From contig JAPLDY010000152.1 in assembly GCA_026391595.1 (NCBI GenBank), positions 1-56,657 on the forward strand: a stretch of 56,657 bases of DNA. Direction: 5' to 3'. Source of the stretch: Bacteroidia bacterium (GTDB lineage Bacteria > Bacteroidota > Bacteroidia > Bacteroidales > VadinHA17). Below the pieces are notes generated by a model. It had not been told where the DNA came from, ran no database searches, and was given only the letters and a program-made list of their open reading frames with translations. Positions 1 to 9,117 of this stretch are shown here, piece by piece (the first letter of the stretch is position 1; each line of letters opens with the position of its first letter). The position numbers and the translations under genes are program-made.

Positions 1-1407
1 AAGATCACCATAGATCAGAGGATTTGTGCTTGAGTTAGCTATGTACAACTTGTTACTGCTTGTTTCACCGGCTCCTGCCTGGTAGCCAAGAAAAACATTA
101 TAGTTTCCTGTCCTCATTGCAGCGCCTGCAGATGCTCCGACTATTGTATTGTATGATGCATTTTCAAGAACAGTTCCGGTGAACGAACCTACAAGTGTAT
201 TGTAATTTCCAGCAGGATCTGCCGGATCATTATCCGGACCTCCTCTCCCTGCCTCAGCTCCGAGGAAGGTGTTCCCGCTGCCACCATCAAACCAATATCC
301 GGAGTTGCTTCCGTAAAACGCATTATTGACACCGCTTGTCATTGCATATCCTGAATTGATACCGTAGTAAGAATTATATCCTCCGGAGGTAGTTTTATAT
401 CCGGCACCTATACCTACAAATGTGTTGTACCAGGCCGTTGTATTGCTACCCCCGGCATCCGGACCAAGGAAAACATTACATATTCCTGAAGTGTTTGCAT
501 ATCCTGCATTATATCCCACAAAAAGATTTTTATAACCGTATGTTGAACTAAATCCCGCCTGATAACCTAGAAAAGAGTTATAAAGACCTCCGCTCAAAGG
601 TTTCAGATGAATTCCAGCATCCTGTCCTATAAGATAATTTTCTTTTGTTATGTTGAGGAAATTTCCCAACGGAGTCCCTTTAGAGATATCAAAGCCACCA
701 ACGGCAAATCCTCCTTTTACAGCCTTGGCCGGATTATCATTCACATAGATCCTTGTACTATCAGATGTTACCCTTAAATATTCCTGGTTTCCCTTTGTCC
801 CGTCAAATCCTCCGACTGCAAATCCGCCCTTGACACCTTTTGCATCTCCGTCGCTGACATATATCCTTACTCCCTCACTGTAAACCGCAAAAATTGTTTG
901 TCCTCCTTTGTTTTTTACTTCGAACAACGCTTCGGTGGGATCAGTGACTACTCCTTTTATGTTCAGTTCCGGTAGTACACCGCTTACATTGCCCGCCACA
1001 TAAGCATAAGGCACTGAATATAGCTGAGCATCCCCCATAAGCAGCCATTCTCCTTTAAAATATATTGATGTTCTAAGGTAAAGAGGTTGATTTAGCCAAT
1101 TGATCTCTGTAAAACTGCCCAATGACCCTCCGGATTGTTCCGCCAGCAGATCTCCCACAATCAGTTTGAAAAGACCAAATTTGTCTGTAGTAACTAAATG
1201 TTCCTCTTCCCATAACACATTGAGTGGTGTTATTGTCTGTAGTATTCCTATCCTGATCTTAAGTTCAACATCCGAAAGGATAGTTCCTTCACCATCACGT
1301 GCTATTGCCTGATAATTGAATCCCCGGGGCACCTGGGATATTGCGGCTGTACAAATGGCACTCAATACCATTGTAAACAGGATTCCTTTGAGCAGAACAT
1401 GTTTCAT
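1..1407 (-). CDS. Secreted beta-roll repeat protein, N-terminal part (runs off the left edge)
   Basis: This reading frame is open from an ATG at 1407 to the window edge (469 codons, no stop), so the ORF track missed it. It begins MKHVLLKGILF, a plausible signal peptide, then 'QVPRGFNYQAIARDG', typical of large secreted Bacteroidota proteins. About residues 170-260 contain two copies of a 'VKGGFAVGGFD' unit. From about residue 280 to the edge it is a string of short glycine-rich units of the form YNxFxGxxAGxxxTSG, resembling YadA/Hep_Hag head beta-rolls. The last visible residues, 'NKLYIANSSTNPLIYGDL', often precede a C-terminal chaperone or sorting domain in such proteins. The true C-terminus is outside the window. 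Function is probably surface exposed or adhesive (inference). Confidence 0.75.
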   Translation of the reverse strand, partial: MKHVLLKGILFTMVLSAICTAAISQVPRGFNYQAIARDGEGTILSDVELKIRIGILQTITPLNVLWEEEHLVTTDKFGLFKLIVGDLLAEQSGGSLGSFTEINWLNQPLYLRTSIYFKGEWLLMGDAQLYSVPYAYVAGNVSGVLPELNIKGVVTDPTEALFEVKNKGGQTIFAVYSEGVRIYVSDGDAKGVKGGFAVGGFDGTKGNQEYLRVTSDSTRIYVNDNPAKAVKGGFAVGGFDISKGTPLGNFLNITKENYLIGQDAGIHLKPLSGGLYNSFLGYQAGFSSTYGYKNLFVGYNAGYANTSGICNVFLGPDAGGSNTTAWYNTFVGIGAGYKTTSGGYNSYYGINSGYAMTSGVNNAFYGSNSGYWFDGGSGNTFLGAEAGRGGPDNDPADPAGNYNTLVGSFTGTVLENASYNTIVGASAGAAMRTGNYNVFLGYQAGAGETSSNKLYIANSSTNPLIYGDL

Positions 1408-1569
1408 AGGACTGGCATTAAATGAATTAAAAGAAAAAAGATACGGCAAATTTTGAAACAAATCAATATTATTTTGACTAACTGATCAAAATGGGCAATA
1501 AATACTCAATATGCTTACATGGAATAAATAGAAAAAGGACTCAATCTGAAGTTAGAACATTTGAACATT

Positions 1570-1611
1570 CGAATTAAGAATGCAGAACTGCTGTTCTGAT
1601 TTCTTAATTCG
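1570..1611 (-). terminator. Hairpin after the ion transporter gene
   Basis: An 11-bp perfect outer stem (CGAATTAAGAA/TTCTTAATTCG) encloses a 6-bp inner stem (CAGAAC/GTTCTG) with a TGCT loop. It lies 13 bases past the stop codon of the minus-strand transporter. It has no long T-run, so it may act as a 3' stabilising stem as much as a terminator. Confidence 0.5.
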
Positions 1612-1624
1612 TTTGTTCTTCATT

Positions 1625-3040
1625 CTACTTTATTTTTTCAAGATCGAGGTAGCTTACAACTTCTCCTGTTGCCTCCCCTTGCCCGGCCATAGGGCAGCCG
1701 GGAACCGGGCAGTTGATTACCTTATGTTCATTGTTATCGGCAGGCTCCCATCCGAGAAGAAGATAAAGAGTGAAAAAGCCAAGAATGTAAGCCACTGCTA
1801 TATGCCATCCTTTCTTGAGCCAGAGCAAAACATTCCGTCCTTCGGGGAATTTGTTTGTAATCGCAACACCAGCCGAAGAGCCGAACCAGATCATCGATCC
1901 TCCGAATCCTACTGTGTACGCAAGCATCCCCCAGTCATAATGTCCCTGGTCGAGGCAAAGTTTTGTAAGAGGGATGTTATCAAAAACCGATGAAAGGAAC
2001 CCAAGTGCAAAGGCGGTCCCCCATGATGCATTGGGAAGTTCTTCAACAGGCATTAGTGATGCACACGTAACAAGACAAAGAAGGAAAATAGTTCCTTTCA
2101 GGGCTCCGGGCACTTCTTTCCACGGAACCGGTCTTAATAAAACTCCAATGACTATTGCAATCCAGACGCCAAGCGCTGGCATGTCATAGAGAATATTGGA
2201 TATTATGGCACCTGCGAGGATCAGAACAACATTGACCAGCTTCAGCCAGTCGATTCTTACATTCTCAGCTGCCGTTTTCTGTATTCTTTGGAATTTATCC
2301 TGCTGGTGAGCTGCAAACCATGCAAAGAAAAGCAATGCAACAATTGCAGCGACATACCCGTGGAGAACATTGAACGCCGCAACCCCATCGATCCACATCA
2401 TTGTTGTAGTTGTGTCACCAACCACGCTTCCACATCCACCTGCATTGCTTGCTGCTACTATGGCCGCAATATAGCCGATATGAACTTTGTTCTTGAAAAC
2501 AACGAGTGCAATTGTACCTCCGATTAAAGCGGCAGCAATATTATCCAGGAATGATGAAAGAACAAATACAAAGATCAGTAACAGAAAAGGGCCTTTCCAG
2601 TCATCAGGCAGGTACCGCGGAAGTACCTCCGGAACATGTGATTCCTCGAAAATCTTTGAGAGGACCGCAAATCCCAGAAGCAATCCCAGAAGATTGAGAA
2701 TAATTCCCCATTCTCCCTGCCTCAGATCTTTGTCCATAAGTTGTTCACCGAACGGGGTTGTTCCAAACATGTGTTCCCCCAGATTAAAAGCGGGATCGAA
2801 AATGAACTTGAATGTCAGAAGAACAGCAAGACCAATAACTGCCACCCAGAAAGTATGCTTGTGAAACAGGGCTACACCAAGCAATATCAGTCCAAAGATT
2901 ATAAATTCTGCCCTAACGGGTCCAATGGAGGGAATATTTCCATCTGCTGCAAGAAGTGTAACCGGTGACAGGAGTATTAATAAGAAAATGAATAGCCTTT
3001 TGCTGTTGCTTTTCAGTAAAGACATAATGGCATTTTTCAT
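1625..3040 (-). CDS. NhaD/ArsB-like ion transporter
   Basis: This 471-residue protein is a polytopic membrane protein of the ion transporter superfamily (citrate transporter / NhaD / ArsB type). An N-terminal hydrophobic segment (residues 15-32, possible signal) is followed by about ten further membrane segments. 'SSFLDNIAAALIGGTIA' and, later, 'SSVFDNIPLTKL' are the paired SxxxDNI-type re-entrant motifs of this family. 'VVGDTTTTMMWIDGV' resembles NhaD antiporters, so sodium/proton exchange or organic anion transport is likely. The C-terminal tail is soluble with a 'CPVPGCPMAG' cysteine pair, which is unusual. It stands alone, divergent from the suf operon. The substrate cannot be decided from sequence. 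Confidence 0.75.
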   Translation of the reverse strand: MKNAIMSLLKSNSKRLFIFLLILLSPVTLLAADGNIPSIGPVRAEFIIFGLILLGVALFHKHTFWVAVIGLAVLLTFKFIFDPAFNLGEHMFGTTPFGEQLMDKDLRQGEWGIILNLLGLLLGFAVLSKIFEESHVPEVLPRYLPDDWKGPFLLLIFVFVLSSFLDNIAAALIGGTIALVVFKNKVHIGYIAAIVAASNAGGCGSVVGDTTTTMMWIDGVAAFNVLHGYVAAIVALLFFAWFAAHQQDKFQRIQKTAAENVRIDWLKLVNVVLILAGAIISNILYDMPALGVWIAIVIGVLLRPVPWKEVPGALKGTIFLLCLVTCASLMPVEELPNASWGTAFALGFLSSVFDNIPLTKLCLDQGHYDWGMLAYTVGFGGSMIWFGSSAGVAITNKFPEGRNVLLWLKKGWHIAVAYILGFFTLYLLLGWEPADNNEHKVINCPVPGCPMAGQGEATGEVVSYLDLEKIK

Positions 3041-3063
3041 ATTATCAGGGAACTATGTTTTTT

Positions 3064-3164
3064 CAGGGCACCAATATAGAAATATTTTTGCGTTGCATTC
3101 ACAGACCTAAATCATCTTTTTAAGCTTTATTTAAAGCTCCGGAATTGATAATTTTGGTGCCCTG
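3064..3164. repeat. Nested inverted repeat between transporter and suf operon
   Basis: The 11-mer CAGGGCACCAA (3064-3074) is inverted perfectly at 3154-3164 (TTGGTGCCCTG). Between them is a second palindrome, AGCTTTA/TAAAGCT (3123-3129 and 3132-3138). The outer left arm lies 24 bases upstream of the transporter start. It could be an operator pair or a remnant of a small palindromic element. Confidence 0.5.
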
Positions 3165-3247
3165 GTTTATAGCCTTTGAGGATATTTTTATATTTTTGTG
3201 TGTTTATTTAGATTAAATCTAATTAACAAATATGATCCTTAGAGAGG

Positions 3248-3336
3248 AAATCAATTTTTATTGCCCCGGCCCTAAAGGGTGAAAATTGATTTTCTTTGCT
3301 CCCTTCAGGTTATGGGGCAAACAAAGAAAATCAATT
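3248..3336 (+). promoter_or_regulatory. Three-arm overlapping hairpins upstream of sufB
   Basis: Arm 1 (AAATCAATTTT, 3248-3258) pairs perfectly with 3282-3292. The same bases, extended (AATTGATTTTCTTTG, 3284-3298), also pair perfectly over 15 bp with arm 3 (3322-3336). The two hairpins are mutually exclusive, as in attenuators or switches. Loops carry C/G-rich words (GCCCCGGCCC, GGGGC). sufB starts 70 bases downstream. Whether the region is transcribed is not known; it may instead be a dispersed palindromic repeat. Confidence 0.4.
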
Positions 3337-3405
3337 GAAGGAATAACATTATTAATAGCAGTTTGTTATTCTATGAGGCAATATGGAGATTTGAAAGCAA
3401 TATAG

Positions 3406-4854
3406 ATGGAGAAAGATCAGGATAAAATAATAAGTGATGTAACTTCCGGTGATTACAAGTACGGATTCTATACCGATATTGAAACTGATAGGATTACTAA
3501 GGGACTTAATGAAGAGGTCGTCCGTATTATTTCAAAAAAGAAAAATGAACCCGAATGGCTTCTTGAATTCAGACTCAAGGCATTCCGTCACTGGAAAACG
3601 ATGAAGATGCCAGGATGGGCAAACCTTAAGATACCATCAATTGATTACCAGGATATTATATATTATGCTGCTCCAATGCAGAAGATATCTCCTCAAAGTC
3701 TTGATGATATTGACCCTGAACTGAAGAAGACATTTGACAAGCTTGGCATCCCGCTTGAAGAACAGAAACACCTTACAGGAGTTGCCGTTGATGCTGTAAT
3801 GGATAGCGTATCCGTAAAAACAACTTTCAGGGAAACGCTTGCCGAATCAGGTATCATCTTTTGCTCGTTTAGCGATGCAGTGAAAGAGTACCCCGATCTG
3901 GTGAAAAGATATATGGGCACCGTAGTACCTTACACTGATAATTTCTTTGCATCACTTAATTCAGCAGTGTTCAGCGACGGCTCATTCTGTTATATCCCGA
4001 AAGGCGTTCGCTGTCCGATGGAGCTTTCAACATATTTCAGGATAAACTCTGCAAACACCGGCCAGTTTGAACGCACTCTCCTGGTGGCTGACGAAGAAGC
4101 ATATGTGAGTTACCTTGAAGGATGCACGGCACCAAGGAGAGATGAGAACCAGCTTCATGCCGCTATAGTTGAGATAATTGCAGAGAACAATGCCGAGGTA
4201 AAATATTCAACCGTTCAGAATTGGTACCCCGGTGATAAAGATGGCAGGGGAGGGATATTCAATTTTGTGACAAAACGAGGTTTATGCAGAGGTGAAAACT
4301 CCAAGATATCATGGACTCAGGTTGAGACAGGATCGGCAATAACCTGGAAATATCCATCGTGCATTCTCCGCGGCGATAATTCGACAGGTGAATTCTATTC
4401 CGTTGCTGTGACCAATAATTATCAGCAGGCCGATACTGGAACAAAAATGATACATATCGGAAAAAACACAAAAAGCACAATTGTATCAAAGGGAATTTCT
4501 GCAGGGCATGGACAAAACAGCTATCGCGGTCTCGTAAAGGTTTTGAAAAATGCGACAGGTTCAAGGAATTACTCACAGTGCGATTCGCTTTTGCTAGGAG
4601 ATAAATGCGGAGCCCATACATTCCCCTATATCGAAGTTGATAATCAGTCTGCTGTTGTTGAGCACGAAGCAACAACCTCTAAAATCGGGGAGGACCAGAT
4701 CTTTTATTGCAACCAGAGAGGTATATCGACAGAGGACGCGATAGGACTAATCGTCAATGGTTATGCACGGGAGGTGCTGAATAAGCTTCCGATGGAGTTT
4801 GCTGTTGAAGCTCAGAAACTTCTGCAGATCAGCCTCGAAGGAAGCGTTGGATAA
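3406..4854 (+). CDS. sufB: Fe-S cluster scaffold protein SufB
   Basis: SufB (482 residues) is the core scaffold of the SufBCD complex, on which nascent Fe-S clusters are built in the cytoplasm. The beta-helix core carries the conserved '[14 protein letters not shown]' (Cys about 401) and '[10 protein letters not shown]' (His about 420) motifs. These correspond to the residues known in E. coli SufB for sulfur acceptance and cluster binding at the SufD interface. Length fits the family (about 480-495). ATG 3406 follows a 365-base non-coding stretch rich in inverted repeats. It is the first gene of a sufBCDSE operon, with 40 bases to sufC. No IscR-type repressor gene is nearby. Confidence 0.97.
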   Translation: MEKDQDKIISDVTSGDYKYGFYTDIETDRITKGLNEEVVRIISKKKNEPEWLLEFRLKAFRHWKTMKMPGWANLKIPSIDYQDIIYYAAPMQKISPQSLDDIDPELKKTFDKLGIPLEEQKHLTGVAVDAVMDSVSVKTTFRETLAESGIIFCSFSDAVKEYPDLVKRYMGTVVPYTDNFFASLNSAVFSDGSFCYIPKGVRCPMELSTYFRINSANTGQFERTLLVADEEAYVSYLEGCTAPRRDENQLHAAIVEIIAENNAEVKYSTVQNWYPGDKDGRGGIFNFVTKRGLCRGENSKISWTQVETGSAITWKYPSCILRGDNSTGEFYSVAVTNNYQQADTGTKMIHIGKNTKSTIVSKGISAGHGQNSYRGLVKVLKNATGSRNYSQCDSLLLGDKCGAHTFPYIEVDNQSAVVEHEATTSKIGEDQIFYCNQRGISTEDAIGLIVNGYAREVLNKLPMEFAVEAQKLLQISLEGSVG

Positions 4855-4894
4855 AAGACAAAAGACAAAACACAAAAGATCAAAGAAAGAAATC

Positions 4895-5650
4895 ATGCTT
4901 GTAATTGATAATCTGAAGGCTGAAATTGATGGTAAGAATATCCTTAAGGGCATAAGCCTGCAGGTGAAGGAAGGAGAAGTCCATGCCATCATGGGACCTA
5001 ATGGTTCGGGTAAAAGCACACTCGCAGCAGTGCTTGCCGGAAGGGAATTTGCCAAAGTGACGGAGGGAACCATTACTTACATGGGAAAGAACCTTTTTGA
5101 GATGGCTGCTGAGGAGCGTTCCAGGGCAGGAATATTCCTGGGATTCCAGTATCCGATAGAAATTCCGGGTGTGAGCATGGTCAACTTCATGAAGACAGCC
5201 GTCAACGAACATCGCAAATATAAAGGCCTTGAGCCTCTTTCAGCTTCCGATTTCCTGAAGCTGATGCGGGAGAAAAAAGAGCTTGTTGAGATAGATTCCA
5301 AGCTCGCAAACAGGTCGGTCAACGAGGGATTCAGCGGAGGTGAAAAAAAGAAGAACGAGATCTTCCAGATGGCAATGCTGGAACCAAAGCTGGCAATACT
5401 GGATGAGACAGACTCGGGTCTCGATATCGATGCCCTCAGAATTGTTGCCAACGGAGTAAACAAGCTTAAAAGGCCGGATAACTCGGCAATAGTCATAACT
5501 CATTACCAGAGACTCCTCGATTACATTATTCCGGATGTGGTGCATGTGCTCTACGATGGAAGAATCGTCAAGACTGCAGGCAGGGAGCTGGCACTTGAGC
5601 TTGAAGAAAAAGGATATGAGTGGATACGGAAAGAAGTTGAGGAGTCATGA
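4895..5650 (+). CDS. sufC: Fe-S assembly ATPase SufC
   Basis: SufC (251 residues from ATG 4895) is the ABC-type ATPase that drives conformational change in SufB-SufD. It has a Walker A 'GPNGSGKST' near residue 34, a signature 'FSGGEKKKNEIFQM' and a Walker B 'LAILDETDSGLDIDAL', all typical of SufC. The ORF track begins at an upstream TTG inside sufB; the ATG giving MLVIDNLKAEIDGK matches the family start and leaves an A/G-rich 40-base gap after sufB. It overlaps sufD by four bases (ATGA), which indicates translational coupling. Confidence 0.97.
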   Translation: MLVIDNLKAEIDGKNILKGISLQVKEGEVHAIMGPNGSGKSTLAAVLAGREFAKVTEGTITYMGKNLFEMAAEERSRAGIFLGFQYPIEIPGVSMVNFMKTAVNEHRKYKGLEPLSASDFLKLMREKKELVEIDSKLANRSVNEGFSGGEKKKNEIFQMAMLEPKLAILDETDSGLDIDALRIVANGVNKLKRPDNSAIVITHYQRLLDYIIPDVVHVLYDGRIVKTAGRELALELEEKGYEWIRKEVEES

Positions 5651-7005
5651 GCAACCAGGCAGAAAGATCGGAACAGTATCTTAATTTTTATAAGGAAAAC
5701 ATTAAGAGGATATCGGAGAGTTCGTCTCCGTATATAAACTCTTTCCGCGAGGCTGCCATAGAGAAGTTCTGTCAGCTCGGCATCCCGACCAGAAAGAATG
5801 AATCTTACAGATATACCAATCTCGACACCTTTTTTAATCATGATTTTAAGAGTTACTTCCTGCCTTCTGAATCCGATTTTGCGATGGCAGAAGAGTTCAG
5901 ATGCGATGTCACCGACCTCGATGCACATGGTCTGGTTCTTTTAAATGGATTTTATCCTACATTAAACGACAAGCTCCGGCAGCTTCCCGGAGGGATATGG
6001 ATAGGGAGCTTGAACGAAGCATCGAAAAAATTCAGCGACAAGATAGAGAAGCATTACGGAAAATATGTCAACGGAAATTCCGACGGTCTTGTTCATCTCA
6101 ACACAGCAATGGCTTCAGATGGTGTTTTTATATGGGTGCCTGAAGGAGTTGTACTTAAGAAAGCTATACAAATCGTCAATCTTGTTCAGTCTGATCAGGA
6201 TATCTTCAACCAGCACCGGAGCCTTATAATCGTTGAGAAAAATGCTGATGTCACTCTGATCATATGCGACCATACCCTTTCACCCCAGAAGTTTCTTACA
6301 AATGCAGTTACTGAGGTTTATATTGGTGAGAATGCACATTTTGACATTATACGAGTGCAGAACGAACATAACAATGCTGCCAAGATCACACATACCTTCA
6401 TCCATCAGGAGAGGAACAGCAATGCTTCTTCAAATAATATTACACTTCATGGAGGACTTGTACGCAACAGCACACATCATTATCTTGGCGGAGAAGGAGC
6501 AGAGTGTAATTCGTACGGACTCTATCTGGCAGATAAGTTTCAGCATATCGATAATTTTGTGAATGTCGACCATGCCTTCCCGAATTGCACAAGCAATCAG
6601 CTTTTTAAGGGGGTGCTTGATGATATGGCTACCGGAGCATTCAACGGCCGTATATATGTTCATAAGGATGCCCAGGGTACCGTAGCCTACCAGAAGAACA
6701 ACAACATACTTCTCACCGACGATGCCAAAATGGATACCAAACCCCAGCTTGAGATCTATGCCGATGATGTCAAGTGCAGTCATGGGGCAACAGTTGGACA
6801 GCTTGACGATGATGCACTTTTCTATCTCAGATCAAGGGGTATCGATAAGCGCCAGGCACGGCTGATGCTTATGTTCGGATTTGCCCATGAAGTGATACAG
6901 AATATCAAGGTTGAGGCCTTGCAGGAGAGAATGGATAATCTCGTGATGCAGAGACTCAAAGGTGAGTTGTCGCGATGTGCCAGCTGTATGGTTAAATGCG
7001 GTTAA
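5647..7005 (+). CDS. sufD: Fe-S assembly protein SufD
   Basis: SufD (452 residues) is the SufB paralogue that completes the SufBC2D scaffold and is needed for iron acquisition by it. The N-terminal helical part includes 'GIPTRKNESYRYTNLDTF', typical of SufD. The C-terminal beta-helix ends with 'YADDVKCSHGATVGQLDDDALFYLRSRGI', including the conserved SHGATVG His. The extreme C-terminus 'CASCMVKCG' adds three cysteines. Its start overlaps the sufC stop by four bases, and its end overlaps the track start of sufS by ten. Confidence 0.96.
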   Translation: MSNQAERSEQYLNFYKENIKRISESSSPYINSFREAAIEKFCQLGIPTRKNESYRYTNLDTFFNHDFKSYFLPSESDFAMAEEFRCDVTDLDAHGLVLLNGFYPTLNDKLRQLPGGIWIGSLNEASKKFSDKIEKHYGKYVNGNSDGLVHLNTAMASDGVFIWVPEGVVLKKAIQIVNLVQSDQDIFNQHRSLIIVEKNADVTLIICDHTLSPQKFLTNAVTEVYIGENAHFDIIRVQNEHNNAAKITHTFIHQERNSNASSNNITLHGGLVRNSTHHYLGGEGAECNSYGLYLADKFQHIDNFVNVDHAFPNCTSNQLFKGVLDDMATGAFNGRIYVHKDAQGTVAYQKNNNILLTDDAKMDTKPQLEIYADDVKCSHGATVGQLDDDALFYLRSRGIDKRQARLMLMFGFAHEVIQNIKVEALQERMDNLVMQRLKGELSRCASCMVKCG

Positions 7006-8234
7006 TTATTCATGAAGTGAAAGATATAACCCACATAAGAGCAGACTTCCCGATACTTAAAACAAAGGTTTACGGGAAACCGCTTGTATATTTCGACAAC
7101 GGAGCAACCACTCAAAAACCTCAATGCGTTATAGATACTGTAAGTGATGTGTTTACATCCTATAATGCAAATATTCACCGCGGTATTCATTCACTAAGTG
7201 ATAAGGCCTCGGAAGAATATGAAAAGGCCAGAGAAAAAGTCAGATCATTCATAAATGCAGGTAAACGGGAAGAAATTGTCTTCACCTCGGGCGCGACCAG
7301 TTCTATAAATGCGGTTGCGTTTTCTTTCGGTGAACGCTTTATTGAAAATGGTGATGAGATAATTATAAGTCATCTTGAACATCATGCCAACATAGTGCCC
7401 TGGCAGATGATGTGCGAAAGGAGAGGCGCGAAGCTTAAAGTAATTCCGATAAATGACAATGGCGAGATCATACTCGGGGAGTACTATAAATTACTATCCT
7501 TCAAAACCAAACTGGTAGCAATAGCACAAGTCTCAAATGCCCTGGGAATAATCCTTCCTGTTAAAGAAATTATTGAAGCTGCTCATTCTGCGAATGTGCC
7601 TGTTCTTGTTGACGGAGCACAGGGTGTTCAGCACGGTGTGACCGATGTCTGTGCATTTGATTGTGATTTTTATGTTTTCTCCGGTCATAAAATATATGGT
7701 CCGACAGGTATTGGCGTTCTCTATGGAAAAGAAAAATGGCTCGCAGAACTGCCTCCTTACCAGGGAGGTGGTGATATGGTTGAGAACGTTACATTTGAAA
7801 AGACCACCTATAATGAGCTTCCTTTTAAATTCGAAGCCGGAACGATGAACTTCCCCGGAGCAATAGGTCTTGGAACCGCATTGGATTATCTGCTTTCGTT
7901 AGGAAGGGAAAATATTGCAGCACGGGAAAAGGAGCTGCTCGACTATGCAACGAATAGATTGTCAGGCATCGAGGGATTGCATATTTATGGGGGATCCCCT
8001 TTTAAAATTTCAACCATCTCATTCCTTCTGAATAACATACACCAGTACGATACCGGCATGATACTCGACAAGCTTGGCATTGCTGTCAGGACCGGCACTC
8101 ACTGTGCCCAGCCGGTGATGGACAGGTTTGGAATCGACGGCACAGTGCGTGCATCAATGTGCTTCTATAATACAATAGAGGAGATCGAATACCTTGGCAC
8201 GGGAATTGAAAAAGTAATTTCCATGTTTTCTTAG
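6996..8234 (+). CDS. sufS: Cysteine desulfurase SufS
   Basis: SufS (412 residues) is a PLP-dependent class V aminotransferase-fold enzyme that takes sulfur from cysteine for cluster assembly. The PLP lysine is in 'FSGHKIYGPTGIG' and the active-site persulfide cysteine in 'RTGTHCAQPVMDRFG', with 'VYFDNGATTQKP' near the N-terminus. ATG 6996 overlaps the end of sufD by ten bases; a GTG at 7017 giving VKDITHIRADFP is an alternative start closer to the family norm. SufE, its sulfur acceptor, is encoded next. Confidence 0.95.
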   Translation: MRLIIHEVKDITHIRADFPILKTKVYGKPLVYFDNGATTQKPQCVIDTVSDVFTSYNANIHRGIHSLSDKASEEYEKAREKVRSFINAGKREEIVFTSGATSSINAVAFSFGERFIENGDEIIISHLEHHANIVPWQMMCERRGAKLKVIPINDNGEIILGEYYKLLSFKTKLVAIAQVSNALGIILPVKEIIEAAHSANVPVLVDGAQGVQHGVTDVCAFDCDFYVFSGHKIYGPTGIGVLYGKEKWLAELPPYQGGGDMVENVTFEKTTYNELPFKFEAGTMNFPGAIGLGTALDYLLSLGRENIAAREKELLDYATNRLSGIEGLHIYGGSPFKISTISFLLNNIHQYDTGMILDKLGIAVRTGTHCAQPVMDRFGIDGTVRASMCFYNTIEEIEYLGTGIEKVISMFS

Positions 8235-8244
8235 ATTGAATTTT

Positions 8245-8670
8245 ATGACAGTCAATCAGGTTCAGGACGCAATAGCAGATGAGTTTTCAGTATTTGATGA
8301 CTGGATGGATAAGTACAATCTTCTCATTGATATGGGGAAAGATCTTCCTGCAATAGATCCCAAATTCAAGATGAAGGATTTTCTCATCGAAGGATGCCAG
8401 TCAAAGGTTTGGCTTCATCCTGAATTCAGGGAAAACAGGGTATTCTTCACTGCTGACAGCGATGCCATAATTACAAAAGGCATTGTAGGACTTCTTATCA
8501 GAGTACTTTCCGGAAGAACGCCTGATGAGATCATTTCCGCTGAACTCTGGTTCATCGACAAAATAGGCTTGAAGCAGAATCTTTCACCTACAAGATCAAA
8601 TGGCCTTCTGTCAATGGTGCGGCAGATGAAACTTTATGCAATGGCATATAAGGCGACAGGCTCCCGATAG
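8245..8670 (+). CDS. sufE: Sulfur acceptor protein SufE
   Basis: SufE (141 residues from ATG 8245) accepts the persulfide from SufS and passes it to SufB. The acceptor cysteine is in 'FLIEGCQSKVWLHPEF', and 'GLLIRVLSGRTPDEI' is also typical. The track start at 8236 is a TTG; the ATG ten bases after the sufS stop is preferred. The last codons and the stop lie inside the palindrome CCCGATAGCTATCGGG, so the natural C-terminus may have been replaced by repeat sequence. Confidence 0.95.
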   Translation: MTVNQVQDAIADEFSVFDDWMDKYNLLIDMGKDLPAIDPKFKMKDFLIEGCQSKVWLHPEFRENRVFFTADSDAIITKGIVGLLIRVLSGRTPDEIISAELWFIDKIGLKQNLSPTRSNGLLSMVRQMKLYAMAYKATGSR

Positions 8671-8761
8671 CTATCGGGAAGGCACCAGACATCAGGAAAT
8701 TCAAATGGTTCCCCTCCCGGGAGAGCCTGTCCCGACGGTACGGCGGGAGGCTAGGGGTGGG
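8663..8761. repeat. Palindromic repeats between sufE and the DUF59 gene
   Basis: A perfect 16-bp palindrome CCCGATAGCTATCGGG (8663-8678) contains the sufE stop codon. A longer imperfect hairpin (8711-8761) follows, with CCCCT/AGGGG outer arms, AGCCT/AGGCT and CCCG/CGGG inner arms. Both are G/C-rich against the local background and look like dispersed intergenic palindromes. They separate sufE from the next suf gene by 112 bases and could attenuate transcription. Confidence 0.6.
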
Positions 8762-8782
8762 TTAGATTTAATAAATTCTATT

Positions 8783-9103
8783 ATGGATGCTACAGAACAG
8801 CTTGAAATAGAAACACGGATCATCGGAGTGCTCAAGAGCATATTCGATCCTGAGATACCAGTCAATATCTATGACCTTGGTCTTATTTACAACATCAATA
8901 TCGACGACGATCATATTGTTCATATTACCATGACGCTTACAGCACCAAACTGTCCGATGGCAGAACAGCTCATCGAAGAGGTCAAATATAAAGCAGGGGG
9001 GACGAAGGGTGTGAAAGACATTGACCTGAAGCTTACCTTTACTCCGCGATGGGATAAGAACATGCTTAGCGATGAGGCGAAGCTTGAACTCGGATTCCTT
9101 TAA
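8783..9103 (+). CDS. DUF59/MIP18-family Fe-S assembly protein (SufT-like)
   Basis: This 106-residue protein belongs to the DUF59/MIP18 family, whose bacterial members (SufT) act in Fe-S cluster maturation or delivery. 'IFDPEIPVNIYDLGLIY' and 'LTAPNCPMAEQL', with the conserved cysteine, are the family hallmarks. The track start at 8636 runs through sufE and the palindromic repeats; the ATG at 8783 fits the family length. Its place right after sufE supports a role in the same pathway. It lacks the N-terminal extension of longer SufT proteins, so the symbol is left blank. Confidence 0.9.
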   Translation: MDATEQLEIETRIIGVLKSIFDPEIPVNIYDLGLIYNINIDDDHIVHITMTLTAPNCPMAEQLIEEVKYKAGGTKGVKDIDLKLTFTPRWDKNMLSDEAKLELGFL

Positions 9104-9117
9104 AAACATTCCCTGTT

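Noticed and set aside
1580-1993. 137-codon plus-strand ORF
   Set aside because: It is a shadow of the ion transporter gene on the other strand, which has clear membrane-protein motifs.
3175-3198. Possible sufB promoter TTTG...TATTTTTG
   Set aside because: The -7 element fits, but the spacing is only 12 bases instead of about 19.
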